A DNA stretch of 64,000 bases, from positions 15,490,814 through 15,554,813 of the forward strand of contig CM068828.1 of NCBI GenBank assembly GCA_028554795.2, given 5' to 3'. Every line of letters begins with the position of its first letter. Positions within the stretch are counted from its first letter, which is position 1. The notes beneath the pieces were generated by a model. It had not been told where the DNA came from. It saw only the letters and a program-made list of their open reading frames with translations, and did not search any database. The stretch comes from Sinohyriopsis cumingii. Its lineage: Eukaryota > Mollusca > Bivalvia > Unionida > Unionidae. This document shows, one piece after another, positions 34,441 through 45,861 of the stretch. A program made the translations under genes and the position numbers.

Positions 34441-34559
34441 TATCGGATGTGATATTTCCAGTTGTTTGGGTGGTGTCGGGGCACTTCCATCTATCACTTT
34501 TTGATAATGCAAGCATCGGGACGATGTATGCAAAAGCTGGACACTGCACTATAGGCAAT
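34441..34559 (-). CDS. SLC23-family transporter exon (LPIVQ block)
   Basis: The acceptor is ATTTCAG before 34,559. The exon completes the Arg codon begun in the upstream exon and reads LPIVQCPAFAYIVPMLALSK, the canonical membrane segment after the GVR motif, then a hydrophilic loop with WKCPD. The donor is uncertain; GATA/GTAATA at 34,441 is the only GT before an in-frame stop that I favour. Confidence 0.82.
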
Positions 34560-34576
34560 CTGAAATAGAGTAAACG

Positions 34577-34577
<1 letters not shown>

Positions 34578-34645
<68 letters not shown>
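34578..34645. repeat. (AT)n microsatellite
   Basis: TA dinucleotides starting 18 bp upstream of the exon acceptor at 34,559, inside the intron end. Confidence 0.95.
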
Positions 34646-34646
<1 letters not shown>

Positions 34647-34958
34647 CACCCAATGAAATATATCAGTAACTCACTGTGAATTATATAATAAACTGGTTAT
34701 ATTCTGTAAACTGGATACTTCCTGGAAATCTCTTCACATGTGCAAATGGATGACATCAGTATGAATATCATAAAGGCATCCCAAATAGCCAAGTACTTAC
34801 TATGATAATCCAGGTAAAATCAAAATACAGGTATCAATAAAACATCGGCACACACCATGCAACTGATAAATTCACTCAATGCTCGAGAAACGGCAAACCT
34901 AATTTGTAAAGGTAATTCTTAGAATATTTTGAAATAGCATTCTACAAACAGAACTCTC

Positions 34959-34991
<33 letters not shown>

Positions 34992-35211
34992 TTTCATTGC
35001 GAATGAAAATCAAATTTAGAATTAATTGCATAATCGCCTGTCCAGAAATGAGTAAAGAAGGCAAACTTTTGTGGGGGATATTTAAAAAATCTGTTTCTTC
35101 AAGAATTCAATTCGTAGAAATCTTTAATTTTGTAACTCATATACAATTAAACAAATGTCAACTGGATTTTAAATTATTTTTCATATGTTCTTCTGAGAAA
35201 TAATGTCTCAC

Positions 35212-35369
35212 CTAACTCCGATGTAAGTTTGTATTAGAGTACAAATTCCACAGGCAAACAGCATATTTCCGAGAAGAATGGAATTGACATGCGCATTACC
35301 CACTGCACATATAATTGACGCCATCATGCCAGGAGTCGCTAGGTTGGAACCAAGAAGCATTAGATAGTG
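35212..35369 (-). CDS. SLC23-family transporter exon (QHYL block)
   Basis: It encodes HYLMLLGSNLATPGMMASII and then GNMLFACGICTLIQTYIGVR, the start of the SLC23 core with its conserved QH pair formed across the exon junction. The acceptor is TTTTACAG before 35,369 and the donor is TTAG/GTGAGA at 35,212. Phase 0 in and phase 2 out. The intron upstream of it is 14.6 kb and carries element B. Confidence 0.9.
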
Positions 35370-35379
35370 CTGTAAAATG

Positions 35380-35455
<76 letters not shown>
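35380..35455. repeat. (AT)n microsatellite
   Basis: TA dinucleotides about 10 bp upstream of an SLC23 splice acceptor. Confidence 0.95.
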
Positions 35456-36064
35456 TTTAAAAATAACATGGCATTTAAAGAGTTGGTATAAAGCATATTG
35501 ATATAACAGTACTATTTGTATATCAAATTGTGATCCGCCCATGGCGCAGTAATACGAATATATAAACGTTCTTTCAACATGAATATATAAACATTCTTTT
35601 AACTGCGGGCCTAAAATTCAGTGATGAATTTTCACTCATTAATCAATGATGACGTATGAAAATAATGATAAACAGTAATACTAATCCCCGTTTTCTATTT
35701 ATTTCACATGGTACACAAATTCATCGCAGTCCTTTCTTTTTTCCGTTACCCTCTCCCCTATCATGCATAAGGGGCAGCATACCCAGAAATATGGAGTGAG
35801 AGAGAAAAACAATTTGTGTTGGATTGAAACTTGCATCAAGTAACTGGTACAAGTTCAGTTTTAATGTTTTCGTCCAGTGCAATATGTTTATCTCTCACTC
35901 CAGATTCTTGCTTATGTTGTCCCTTACGCACGAGAGGGGAGAGGGGAAGGGAAAAAAGAAAGGATTCCGATGAAATTGTGTACCGTATTAATTTCATTTA
36001 GAAAACCGGGGCTATTATTAGTTTTTATCGTTATTTTCATATGTCATTTCTATTTAATGATCAT

Positions 36065-36140
36065 TGATCTATTGGCCTGCAGTTGGCCTGTAGTTGGCCT
36101 GCAGTTGGCCTGTAGTTGGCCTGCAGTTGCCTGCAGTTGA
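36065..36140. repeat. 11-bp minisatellite
   Basis: TTGGCCTGCAG and TTGGCCTGTAG alternate for about six units. Confidence 0.85.
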
Positions 36141-36234
36141 AAGATTGCATCATGGGCGGATTACAATTTGCATTCTACCCACACTTTAAAGGCCATGTTA
36201 TTTTTAATGTCATTTTTTTTACCATCACTGATAG

Positions 36235-36340
<106 letters not shown>

Positions 36341-36419
36341 AGAGAGAGAAGTGAATCGTCGCGGTCTCTATTCAATCATTATAATGTATGTGGTCTCAGG
36401 TGTGTTTTATCTGGCTAAT

Positions 36420-37892
36420 GGAAAAGAGGTTGTGACCAAACATGTTATAACCTTAATTAGTAATGATTCGATTATTTAACATTGGTTCAGGTATATTTCT
36501 TAAATAATAGATTCTCCTTCTACGTTGATCAAGGTCATCGGCACACCTGGAGAAACAATATAAGGAGAAACAATCTTCTGGTTGCATTGCCAAAACACTC
36601 CCAACAATTTTTTACTTATCTTACCTGTAGTGAAAATCGACAACCTTTTCAGTAATTGTGCCATTTGGAATAAAATATAAGTAATTATAAATCATCATCC
36701 CATCCAAGCAATAATTATTAAATTACTTAGATATTTTATGTAATCTAAACTGTCAGAGCTGGAGATTTTTGGCATCAAAAATAAAATAAAATATGTAGAC
36801 ATTTGATTTCAACTTTTCAAAAAAATGTATTCTAAGTCTTTAAATTGTAAGGAATTCAAACCTCGATCCTTCATTTTGTTACTGAATCAAATTTAACTGT
36901 ATATACGGTATGCAAACATGTGAGCACGTTAGATATAAGGCATACAACTTGAGACGACATACCCCACATGTTAATTTCTTCTAAAGTATATTAACTAGAA
37001 TTGGTTCTAAATACAAACATGCTTCAAAGCTCTATGTGGAAAGTGTCAACCTAAAACTCGCAAATATATCATGCAATGAGAACGAATTAGTGCCATAGCT
37101 CTTTGATGCGTAAAAATAAAAGGGAAACAACATTGGAAGTTTATTGACAGCACAAGTGGGTCTTACATGTACATGTATTGCTAGATCAACTGAAATGTTG
37201 ACGACGCTAGTTGAAATAATTTTGTCTTAACAAGCCTTGGGAATCAATGATTGAAATTATTCTACGAGTTTCCTTGATGTCACTAAAGCAGCATGAACGG
37301 GTCATGGAACAGATCTCAAACAAAAAAGACCGCCATCAAGGTGACATTTTAAAAACAAGTTTTGTAAAATTCACGCTCAGATGATTCACAGAAGCGGAGG
37401 CACGTACTCTGTTATTGAGTGCAGAATAAGAGAGAAGGCAAAGTGTCTGTTGTGTTTGCTTCGGAAATCCGTGCAGGCAAAGATTTGATGAAGAAAAGTA
37501 AGTGAAACAGAAAGAAAATATTAGGCCTGACTGACAACAGAAACATTACAAGCGCAATTGTTTTGTTTTTCTTTCAGTTTTTGTTTTTGTTTTGTTTAGT
37601 TTTTGTTTTCTTTGTATTTTAAAAAAATAGAAAATACAGGCAAATGGTACACCAGTTATCTACTCGTGTCACGTGCAAAAGAAAGCGAGGGAAATATAAA
37701 GCAGGCACGGGACCTGAACTTATTAACCCAGAAGTTGCAAAGGGCTGTGGTTATTTAAGAGAGAATCAACAGAAAGCGGGCGATTTATGTACAAATTGCA
37801 AAAATTGAGACCAAGGAGCTGTAAGTAGAGGCAAATGCGCTTGCGCAACAGCAATCAGCAATAAAAAGAAGATAATATTATATATTTTATAT
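36420..37892. other. Intron left of element B, nothing recognised
   Basis: AT-rich intron sequence including a TTTTGTTTTT-rich patch near 37,560-37,620. No gene was supported. Confidence 0.55.
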
Positions 37893-37900
37893 ATTATAGA

Positions 37901-37925
37901 AGCAGAGGAGGTGCACAGACCTTTT
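37901..37925. repeat. Left terminal inverted repeat of element B
   Basis: It begins AGCAGAGGAGGTG and matches the reverse complement of 47,798-47,822 at 24 of 25 positions. It starts with AG as Polinton termini do. A possible 6-bp target duplication ATTATA lies at 37,893-37,898 and 47,824-47,829, but the surroundings are AT-rich and one to two extra bases intervene. Confidence 0.85.
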
Positions 37926-38126
37926 GCTAGAACGTCATTTTTGAAAAAATAAAGCTTCCTACGAAAACGAAACATATAAGCGTAATCACCCCCAACCGAA
38001 GCCTCTAACTTACCGAGAGTTTCTCTAATTGGGTTAGTTTGTTTTTTGTTACTTTATCTTTGTCGTTTGTGTTTTTCTAAATTTATATGTGTGTTTTGTT
38101 TACCCGCCAGACGTTTCATTGAGGTC

Positions 38127-38149
38127 GCACCTCCTCTGCTGCTATAAAT
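38127..38149 (+). promoter_or_regulatory. Inner inverted copy of the terminal motif plus TATA-like box
   Basis: GCACCTCCTCTGCTGCT followed by TATAAAT stands just upstream of the first virion gene. The first part is the terminal repeat motif in opposite orientation. The second is matched in element A before the same gene. It is a plausible core promoter. Confidence 0.45.
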
Positions 38150-38181
38150 GTGTGAGTAATTAAATCATTATTATATCAATA

Positions 38182-39594
38182 ATGGAATCTTACACTAGTA
38201 GACTAGCTAGAGAAAGATTAGTTGCAATTAGAAGATATCTTCCTGTTCGTGATGCTCTCAAATTAAACAACAAGAAGCACAAGTTGAAAATGTGGAAGAT
38301 AAAGAATGATTTTCTAAACCTGTTACAACGGTTACTGAAGGAGTTGGAGAAGCTACCGAAATGCTTCTTCCAACCTTAAAACAAATTGATGAGTAAACTG
38401 TAAAAATAGCAAAAAGAACTAAACAAACAAAAAAAATGATTTTAAGAGATCTTCCAACTGAAATAGCTGCTACGCAATCTTCCCCCATAGATGAAAAATA
38501 TTAAAAGGTATTAGTGAAATAAAAACGATCGTGCACCAAAACCTAAAGTAAAAAAAGAAAATGTTGAATTGATTAAAACATTTAGAGAAGATTTTATTGA
38601 ACAATTTAAAAATCTTAAAGAAAAAGATTGCCTAGAGAGACATTTGAAGCTATTTTTGAAAAGACAAAATTTTTTAAACTTAATTATGCTACTGTAAGTG
38701 ATGATAATTTCGTTAAGTGGGTACATCGTATATATTACGACAAAAAAACAAAACAAACAAACCAGGGATAATGATCTAAAATATAGAAGTTTTGTTAATG
38801 AAATAAAAAGATTTTATGATAAGACGCTAGAACAAATTTTTCAACAAAAACCTTCCCCATCGTAACATCCTAAGCAAGAACCTTCATATCAACTTTCTCC
38901 ACCGCAGCAACAAATAGAACCACAATCACAAAAGCCACAATCTTCTTCACAAATTCATCGACCACAACAACAAAACCCACAATCTCCTGAAGAACCTCCA
39001 GAACTAATTAATATTAAAAATAGATTTACAAGTAAAGGTAATGATCTTATAAAAAAAATTATGATGATGCAGTAAAAAATTGCCGCATGGGGATATAATG
39101 AAACAGCAAAATATGCAAAACATAATTTTGTTGGATCTTGGGAAAATGAAGATGATTGGATTAAAGATGTATATTCTATACTCAAAAATAGACCGTTTAA
39201 GGATGACCGTGATTATCGTGAATTTTCCAGTGATGTAAAAGACAAAAAGAAGGTATCCTTGAATCATTATTAACCTAAAAAACCTGTTAAAGAAAAATAT
39301 GTTCTTGGTCCATTATTAAGCCTATATACTTCTGAAGAAGAATTTTATGACATAAAATCTGACACGTCTTCCGTTGCTAATGTAAGTGGTCTTATTACTT
39401 GCCCTGAAAGTGTTCTTGCCGATGTTGAACGATTAGAAGTTTTGATCGGAGGACAACGCGTAGGAAATAATTCTCCAGAAATTATTAATGAAATATCTAA
39501 TATTTGTCGAAGGCTGTTTACAGGCTGTACTATGGATCGTAATATTTATCATTCTCTCATTAATGAAATTGCTGATGATTATCACAGCGACTGA
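38182..39594 (+). pseudogene. First gene of the virion cluster, element B (charged, coiled-coil)
   Basis: It starts at the ATG at 38,182 (MESYTSRLARERLVAI) and ends DYHSD at 39,594, matching the gene at 19,692-20,674 in element A at both ends. Between them are a Lys/Glu-rich part, a Gln/Pro-rich linker (about 38,850-39,000) and the block LEVLIGGQRVGNNSPEIINE. Several frameshifts and stops break it. It lies directly behind the conserved TATA-like box. No function is known to me. Confidence 0.6.
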
Positions 39595-39626
39595 AAACAT
39601 TGCATTAATCAGCATGTAATTTAAAA

Positions 39627-39989
39627 ATGATTATACACACTGCTCAACATGGGCCTATAATAGTCAGGGTAGTAAACTCATGATTACCAACTTACAAAGC
39701 GATTTACGGAGATGGACTTGGTGGTGTTCAAGGTTTATTTAAGAGAATAGGAACAAAAGCAGTACCGATTGCAAAACAATTACGAATGAAAGCTATTGAC
39801 GTTATTCGCGATAAAGGTATTAGTGATTTTGGTAATGTTGCCGGTAAAGCATTTTCAGCGATCAGAGAAAGATTAGCTCGATTAGTACGAAGAAAACCAC
39901 AGCCAGTAAAATTACCCAGCACCGAAGTTATGCCCACAAATATCAGTAAAATAATAAATCAAGCTGCAAAGTTGGCTAATATACCCTAG
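39627..39989 (+). pseudogene. Small basic virion protein of element B
   Basis: It starts at the ATG at 39,627 and ends at the TAG at 39,987-39,989. The second part is open from 39,786 and reads GKAFSAIRERLARLVRRK and then PVKLPSTEVMPTNISKIINQ, as in element A. One stop near 39,680 interrupts the N-terminal block. It lies immediately before the capsid gene. Confidence 0.6.
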
Positions 39990-40068
39990 TCAGAAAAAGA
40001 AAACAATATAACGGCAAGTTTAATAGCAGGAAGTGGTCTTCGTGTTAGACGATAACAATTATAGTAAA

Positions 40069-41310
40069 ATGTTCAAACGTGTACCCGATCCATCCTTTGA
40101 AATAGACGCACCAATTCTCAAAGATGAATCTATACGCGATTATCAATATTATTCTTATGACGCACGACAACCAGATCAACGTGGTCGAATTGAATTACAA
40201 GTTCAAGATACAGGCATATATTTCTTTACATGCTGAAGCGTTTATTGAAGTAGAATGTAGAATTTTGCAAGATGATGGTATTTTAGCGTTGTTTGACAGC
40301 GCTACGTACATGATTGATGGAAGAAATATTGAAATAATTCAAAAAGATGTTGCAATAACAATACTTGGTCTTGCAAGATATACAGATGATTATACAAGAA
40401 CAGCCAGCCCATCAATGATGTTTGCTAAAGATACATCTAATCATCCTGAACAGATAAACTTAAGAATGAATGCAGCTGGATCTCAAGTTGCATCGATGAA
40501 CGAAAATTTCAACTTTGGCTTTGCTACACGTCGATCATTGTTAAATGATGAAGAAGCTTTTCATGCGCAATTCCACTATTTCATATCATTGGATTTTGTA
40601 GAAATGCCAGAAAAGTTATTTTTGGAGCTAAACATACAATTGTACTTGTAAGAAAAACTACTGACAATGATGCAATCTGTCGTCCTGCTGCTATTCACAA
40701 TCGAATGGTAGGATTAACAAAAACTTTCAATCTGGATGCCAGTAATGACTCCAACAATTGCTGAAGAAGAAAAGTTAATTAGTTTTAAGAATTCAGGTAG
40801 AACATGATCGCTATCATGGTTAACAATGACCACAGATAGCACTCAGAGTAATGTTGCTGGGTTATTTACATGCCATATAGCATCACAACAAGGAGTTTCT
40901 GCACCGAGGCATATATTTATTGGTTTACAAAATGCTGATCGACTAGATTCACAAGAACGTAATCATATCTTATTTGACACACTTTAGTGAAGTTTCTTTG
41001 TTAAAGTTTGACCGTAATCATGTAGCACGTGCATATCATCGTTTAATGACATTTATGGGACGTGATCAAAATATAGATATTGGTTTACAAATATCAGAGC
41101 GGGATTTTACAACACTATATCCGATCTATTATTTTTCATTGGAGCATATAGAGTTGTTCAATCCGTTGTTGATATTCACTTTCGAGCTCGTGTAAACCAC
41201 ATTGGTGCTAATTTTAAAGCAAATGCAGTTATACTCGGCGAAAAAGCAATGTTACTTGAAGGCACAAGCGGGAGAATGCGGGTTATTGGCGCACCGATAG
41301 AACATATGTA
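40069..41310 (+). pseudogene. Polinton-type major capsid protein of element B
   Basis: It runs from the ATG at 40,069 to the TAA at 41,308-41,310, about 414 codons, some 60 fewer than in element A. The N-terminus MFKRVPDPSFEIDAP and the block YDARQPDQRGRIEL match element A. Later blocks are NHVARAYHRLMTF and DFTTLYPIYYFSLEHIEL. Frame changes fall near 40,215, 40,640, 40,760 and 40,985, with some internal loss. Identity to the A copy is clear over the full length. The double-jelly-roll fold is inferred. Confidence 0.7.
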
Positions 41311-41355
41311 ACATTTTCAGTTGAAAATAACATATTACTTATAAAAATATCATTA

Positions 41356-41796
41356 TGTTAGTGTTAGTCTGACAACTGGTCAGATTAAAAAACTTCAATC
41401 ATGTTCAGAAAAGAACTGCGAAATAGAAATATCACTTAAAAAGTTCAGATCACAGGTGGTCAAAATAAAATATCATTGTCAGAACGTCAACGTAGGCATT
41501 TCAATAGCGCCAAAAAATCAAAAGGAGGCGTCAAACTCAATCTTTCTGTCGGTGCGGTTAAAGACTCAATTAAAACAGGCGGCATATTTCCACTCCTTGC
41601 AGCTATACCAGCGTTAACAGCCTCTGCAGCCCAAGCTGTTGCAAAAGCAGCTGCACCTGGTGCTCTTGAAACTGCTGCTGGAATGGCATTAAAGAAAGCA
41701 ACAGGACAAGCATTTAAAAAAGAGGAACGGGTCAAGATTACCAGGAACTCCTTATCGATACAGAAAGGTCTGAGACGTCCAGGAACAGTTCGTTAA
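41356..41796 (+). pseudogene. Small capsid-associated protein of element B
   Basis: It matches 17,255-17,720 of element A: Lys/Gln repeats (TTGQIKKLQ; LSERQRRHFNSAKKSKGG), the block SIKTGGIFPLLAAIPALTA and an Ala-rich helix. The end carries two LPGTP-like blocks split over two frames (RLPGTPYRY and GLRRPGTV). There is no clear ATG at the upstream end, and the frame shifts near 41,455 and 41,725. The protease start follows within 10 bp. Confidence 0.58.
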
Positions 41797-41803
41797 TCTG
41801 TCC

Positions 41804-41890
41804 AATGTCAAATTTTGATTTACTTGATGCTATTAAAAATTAAAAATAAAAAATTTCAGAGGTGTTTTTATGCGTGATCAATTACCAAAT
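41804..41890 (+). pseudogene. Start of the protease gene of element B, truncated
   Basis: The ATG at 41,804 opens MSNFDLLDAIKN, the same start as the protease of element A, then hits a stop. An adjoining frame matches on to about 41,890. The rest is gone and an (AT)n tract follows at 41,963. Confidence 0.65.
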
Positions 41891-41960
41891 TTGAATTTTT
41901 ATGCTGTCTTTTTTTAATTATTTAATTGTAGAAATAATATCATTAATATTTTCGTAATTC

Positions 41961-41962
<2 letters not shown>

Positions 41963-42056
<94 letters not shown>
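41963..42056. repeat. (AT)n microsatellite inside element B
   Basis: About 94 bp of TA dinucleotides close to the point where the protease gene is lost. Confidence 0.96.
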
Positions 42057-42059
<3 letters not shown>

Positions 42060-42179
42060 AAAAATATTTACATATTTATTGCATTAAGCATATTTACAGC
42101 AATGTACCCTACTAACAGCGGAATCTCACATTTATAAAACATCCAGAATATAAGAATGGACCAGTAATCATTATTTAGA

Positions 42180-42593
42180 TAAATTCGTCGTATCGCTATT
42201 TACACCGTATGTAGTAGCATATTTACAGCATTGTATTAAGCGTATATACAATCTTAATTCTACTGCACAATACATACAGCACATTTACAACATTGTATTA
42301 AGCTATTTACAGCGTATATACAATCTTAATTCTACTGCACAATACATACAGCACATTTACAACATTGTATTAAGCTATTTACAGCGTATATACAATCTTA
42401 ATTCTAAGGACGACACAATACATACAATCCTAATTCTAAGGACGGCACAATACATACAATCTTAATTCTAAGGACGACACAGTACATATAATCTTAATTC
42501 TAAGGTCATTCTAAGGACGACACAATACACATAATCTTAATTTTAAGGTCTGCACAATACATATACGGGAGCGTTCTCTACGTTCATCATATT

Positions 42594-42632
<39 letters not shown>
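42180..42632. repeat. Nested short tandem repeats and (CA)n
   Basis: Units with GCGTATATACAATCTTAATTC recur at about 66 bp. They pass into units of about 38 bp built on TTCTAAGGACGACACAATAC and finally a CA run at 42,595-42,632. Confidence 0.75.
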
Positions 42633-42633
<1 letters not shown>

Positions 42634-42639
42634 AACAGT

Positions 42640-44160
42640 CAACTCCGGAAGAGTGCAAAAGAGCACCTAGCACGTGGTGACATGGTGAGAAAGTGTATTT
42701 TTTTCTGCTGAAGTTCGAGTTTATATATATATCTGCCTTGACAAAGTCAGGGTTGAAATACAGCCATTTACCTAGAGATCTAAAACTAGATTACCTGTAT
42801 TGATTATAAGCTGGGTGTGTGTGACTTGTTTTGTTCCTTGGTTTTGTCGATAAGCTAGAAAGTACAAATATTCTTCTACTAATTTGAAATATTATATAAT
42901 TCTGTTACTCCACTGAGGTTAGCTATCACACAGATCGTTAATAATTAATTAAGATGATAAAAAATTAAGCTCTACCGGAGAAAGATATGATGCAGAGTTA
43001 TCTCTCTTCTTGAGATCAATACATAGTAACAAGCAAGGTAAATACTGAATTACTCTACCGGAGAGAGCTTTAGCTTGACAGAATTATCTCCCTTCAACAA
43101 TGGAATTCTCAAAATGATAAAATAAACTGTTGTATCTTGATATTTTAAGAGGCGCTCACCAGTTATTCTGCACTTTTGAGCGAATGACGTATGCAAGGTG
43201 ATGTCGTTTTGTTACGTATATCTGACTGAATATATATTTATTTTAATTTAATTTGTTTGTTCGTCAATTTTAATTTTTTTTTTACATGCTATTTTAATAA
43301 AAATTTATTCACTGGAGATGATATTTTTCCAGAAAATTGGCTGACCTGAACCATTCATTTTATAAACACCATGTGTTGTCCTGGATGCTGACCTTGATTC
43401 AAAATTAGTAATCACAGTTCTATTTTATTTTAAAATGATTGGTTGTTGTCAAGGTCAGGATAGGGCTTTGGGTTTAAGATGTAAACAACTTTTTTTATTA
43501 TTTCTTAGAGAAAATTATTGGTCTAATCAAGGCCATATTCTGTGTACGTGATATAAACATGATCACGTGCCCCCCCCCCCAATTTCGCAACTTGGGGGAA
43601 TTTCGAAACTGCGTCTTATGATACAATATAACCTTTATTTTACAGAGATCTCAGTTTTGGGGCTTTTACACCTGGTATCAAGTTTTTTTTCTTTGTTGTT
43701 GCCATATTTTGAGTTAATTATCTTCAGATCGTTCGGATTTCAACAAGAATAATTCTATATTCTCTGAAAATATTTTGAGGAGTGTTCACATATAAATTTT
43801 GGAAAGACATTGCTTACAAATTTAACTTGGATTTCCAACACCGGAGTGCCATTATTTGTATTTCTATAAGGAACTGTAGATAAGCACAGTACTGACTACA
43901 GCATAAGTTATCGTCATCCATCTTGGATTTTCCATCAGGATTCGAACTTGAAATTATTAGAGCATTTATTACTAGGACTTTCGTAATTTAATTCGTGGTT
44001 TATTCTTAGATTATTTTTGGATTTGATTCTTGAAACCGTAAATTATTCTCCTTTTTCATTTTTATAGATTTCTCCAGGAAAATAAATTATTTGTTAAATT
44101 TTTAAAAGCTTGTTGTTTTCACTCTTTTTGTTTTACTGTTTATTCGAGCCTAAACACGTA
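42640..44160. other. Non-viral filler inside element B
   Basis: No Polinton gene is visible where element A has fibre and penton-like genes. A short dispersed repeat (ACTCTACCGGAGAGAG, TAGCTTGACAGA.TTATCTCCCTT) occurs at about 43,030-43,105 and again near 44,940-45,010. A poly-C run sits at 43,570. Confidence 0.5.
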
Positions 44161-44162
44161 AC

Positions 44163-44746
44163 AGTTTGCATTTAAAATATGCACAATAGAGAGAATGTTG
44201 GCATACCTCTATGCTACATTAATATAATGTGGATGATATTTCTTTGGATATTGTACTTTTGGAAATTGTACATGATCTACGAACACTGCTAACTAAAATG
44301 ACTACTCCCTTGTGCTAAAGAATCAGCCTGAATTAGTCTAAAGTACACTATCTGTAGTAGCTATTAAAATAGTCAAAATTAATTTTGCCAGACTAGACAA
44401 TACCAGCTTCTGAAAGTGCAATGAATGAATTACCAAATATATAAAATGTAAAAAAGTTATTGGCTCTTTTTTTATACAATTTACCTCTGAGTTTCAGGAA
44501 GTGAATATGACCAAATGGAGCTAGCACGTTTTTGAAAGGTGCACATCTGGAGTAAGGCCAAGCTGTATATTCTATAACCCATATTACACCGATCAATCAT
44601 CCACCAAATTAAAGGTTCTTTGAACAATACCTAACATATACAAGGTCTTTGTTAAATAGCCAGTATAACCAGTGAGGAAAGCAGGGGAAATTCTTTTTAA
44701 AAAAAATTCAAACCCTATGCAAAATACAGAACTGTAGAGCGCCACC
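44163..44746 (-). mobile_element. Truncated copy of the Harbinger-like element
   Basis: The reverse complement matches 23,384-23,970. One end (GCGCCACC followed by TTA at 44,747) is intact, while the other end lacks the last 60-70 bases including the GGTGGAGC terminus. It lies inside element B, so it inserted or was carried there after B arose. Confidence 0.68.
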
Positions 44747-45009
44747 TTACTTAACATAAAAAAACACCTCACATGTTTCATGACTGGCAAACAGCACTAA
44801 TATATATGTAAATCCGGTACTTTCACCACCAATGAATAGAAGCCGCAGAATGAATAAATAATTAATCTATCAATAATTATTATAACAATGAGTATAATTA
44901 TACAAAAAAATTAAATAAATAGTAATATAATATTAGTAGCAACAAGCAAGGTAACTATTTAAATACTCTACCAGAAATAGTTTAGCTTGACAGAGTTACC
45001 TCATTTAAA

Positions 45010-45492
45010 TAATATTGAAAAATTATATTTTGTTTATATTTCGTAGACAAAGCAGATCTGATAATATTATCTGAAATATATTTTACCGAAAACACTGAAA
45101 TCTCAAAATATGTGCCAGCTGCGTTCATTGATTTAAATATTATTTCTTCACCAGTTTCTGTTTTTACAGTCTTATCATTTTTGAATGTTTGCCAGTATTG
45201 CCAAATCTGTTGTTCTGGCTTCGTGTAACGGCTCGCAAATTTTCTAAAGAGTTATTGACTTTTTCCCCATCAGTATGATCTGTCACAAGACCGTCTTCGA
45301 GTACCCCCCGAAAACACTCGTATGCAAATTTATGACAAAGATGTTTATTCCCCTTTGTATTGATCATGAGATAACCAGTATTAGTGCCATTACCAACTGT
45401 TTTTCTTTTAGTCGACAATTTCTAATTACACTATCACGGAATGTTTCATAATCCTTGATGATAGGATGTCTCACTTATTCATTTAGTTCCAT
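45010..45492 (-). pseudogene. HNH homing-type endonuclease of element B
   Basis: The ATG at 45,490-45,492 begins a frame with an early stop and the block RHPIIKDYETFRD, equal to the fragment in element A. After a frame change near 45,425 the core is open: TGYLMINTKGNKHLCHKF, then LVTDHTDGEKVNNSLENL and RAVTRSQNN, an HNH_3-type core. A third frame continues with FKSMNAAGTYFEIS, resembling a NUMOD1 DNA-binding helix. Such proteins cut DNA to spread themselves. Here it belongs to the conserved gene block beside the Cys-rich gene. Confidence 0.68.
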
Positions 45493-45610
45493 TTATAAAT
45501 AATATTATTTGTTTAAATGATTATTTGTCTAAATTTATATTTTGAAAATCTAGCAAGATGTTCTTTCACATTTCTTAAAACTTCATTATTATTATCAGTG
45601 TTATTTTTTA

Positions 45611-45835
45611 TCATAATATCTTTTGAGCTCTCTGTATTTTTTTACCACCACTTTGCACACACATCTGTGTTTTTCCTCTAACCCGAACACCATATTTCAA
45701 ACACGGTTTAGGTCCTAAACTCCCTCTCTGTACACTTTGTAAAAGATATCCGCAGAATTCGTTTACACAAGCTTTGTTACAAGGAATTGTAGAACCTATC
45801 ATGAGCCAGCTATATTTATTCTTTGTTTGTCTCAT
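45611..45835 (-). CDS. Small Cys-rich protein of element B
   Basis: This 74-codon open frame is homologous to 5649-5918: YSWLMIGSTIPCNKACVNEF, then KGSLGPKPCLK and GVRVRGKTQMCVQSGGKK. Two Cys positions of the A copy are changed (YG where CG stood; SGG where SCG stood), and the C-terminal tail is shorter. It is divergent from the polymerase start, with 26 bp between start codons. Confidence 0.65.
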   Translation of the reverse strand: MRQTKNKYSWLMIGSTIPCNKACVNEFCGYLLQSVQRGSLGPKPCLKYGVRVRGKTQMCVQSGGKKIQRAQKIL

Positions 45836-45861
45836 TATATATATATATGTCTTAAGATAAT

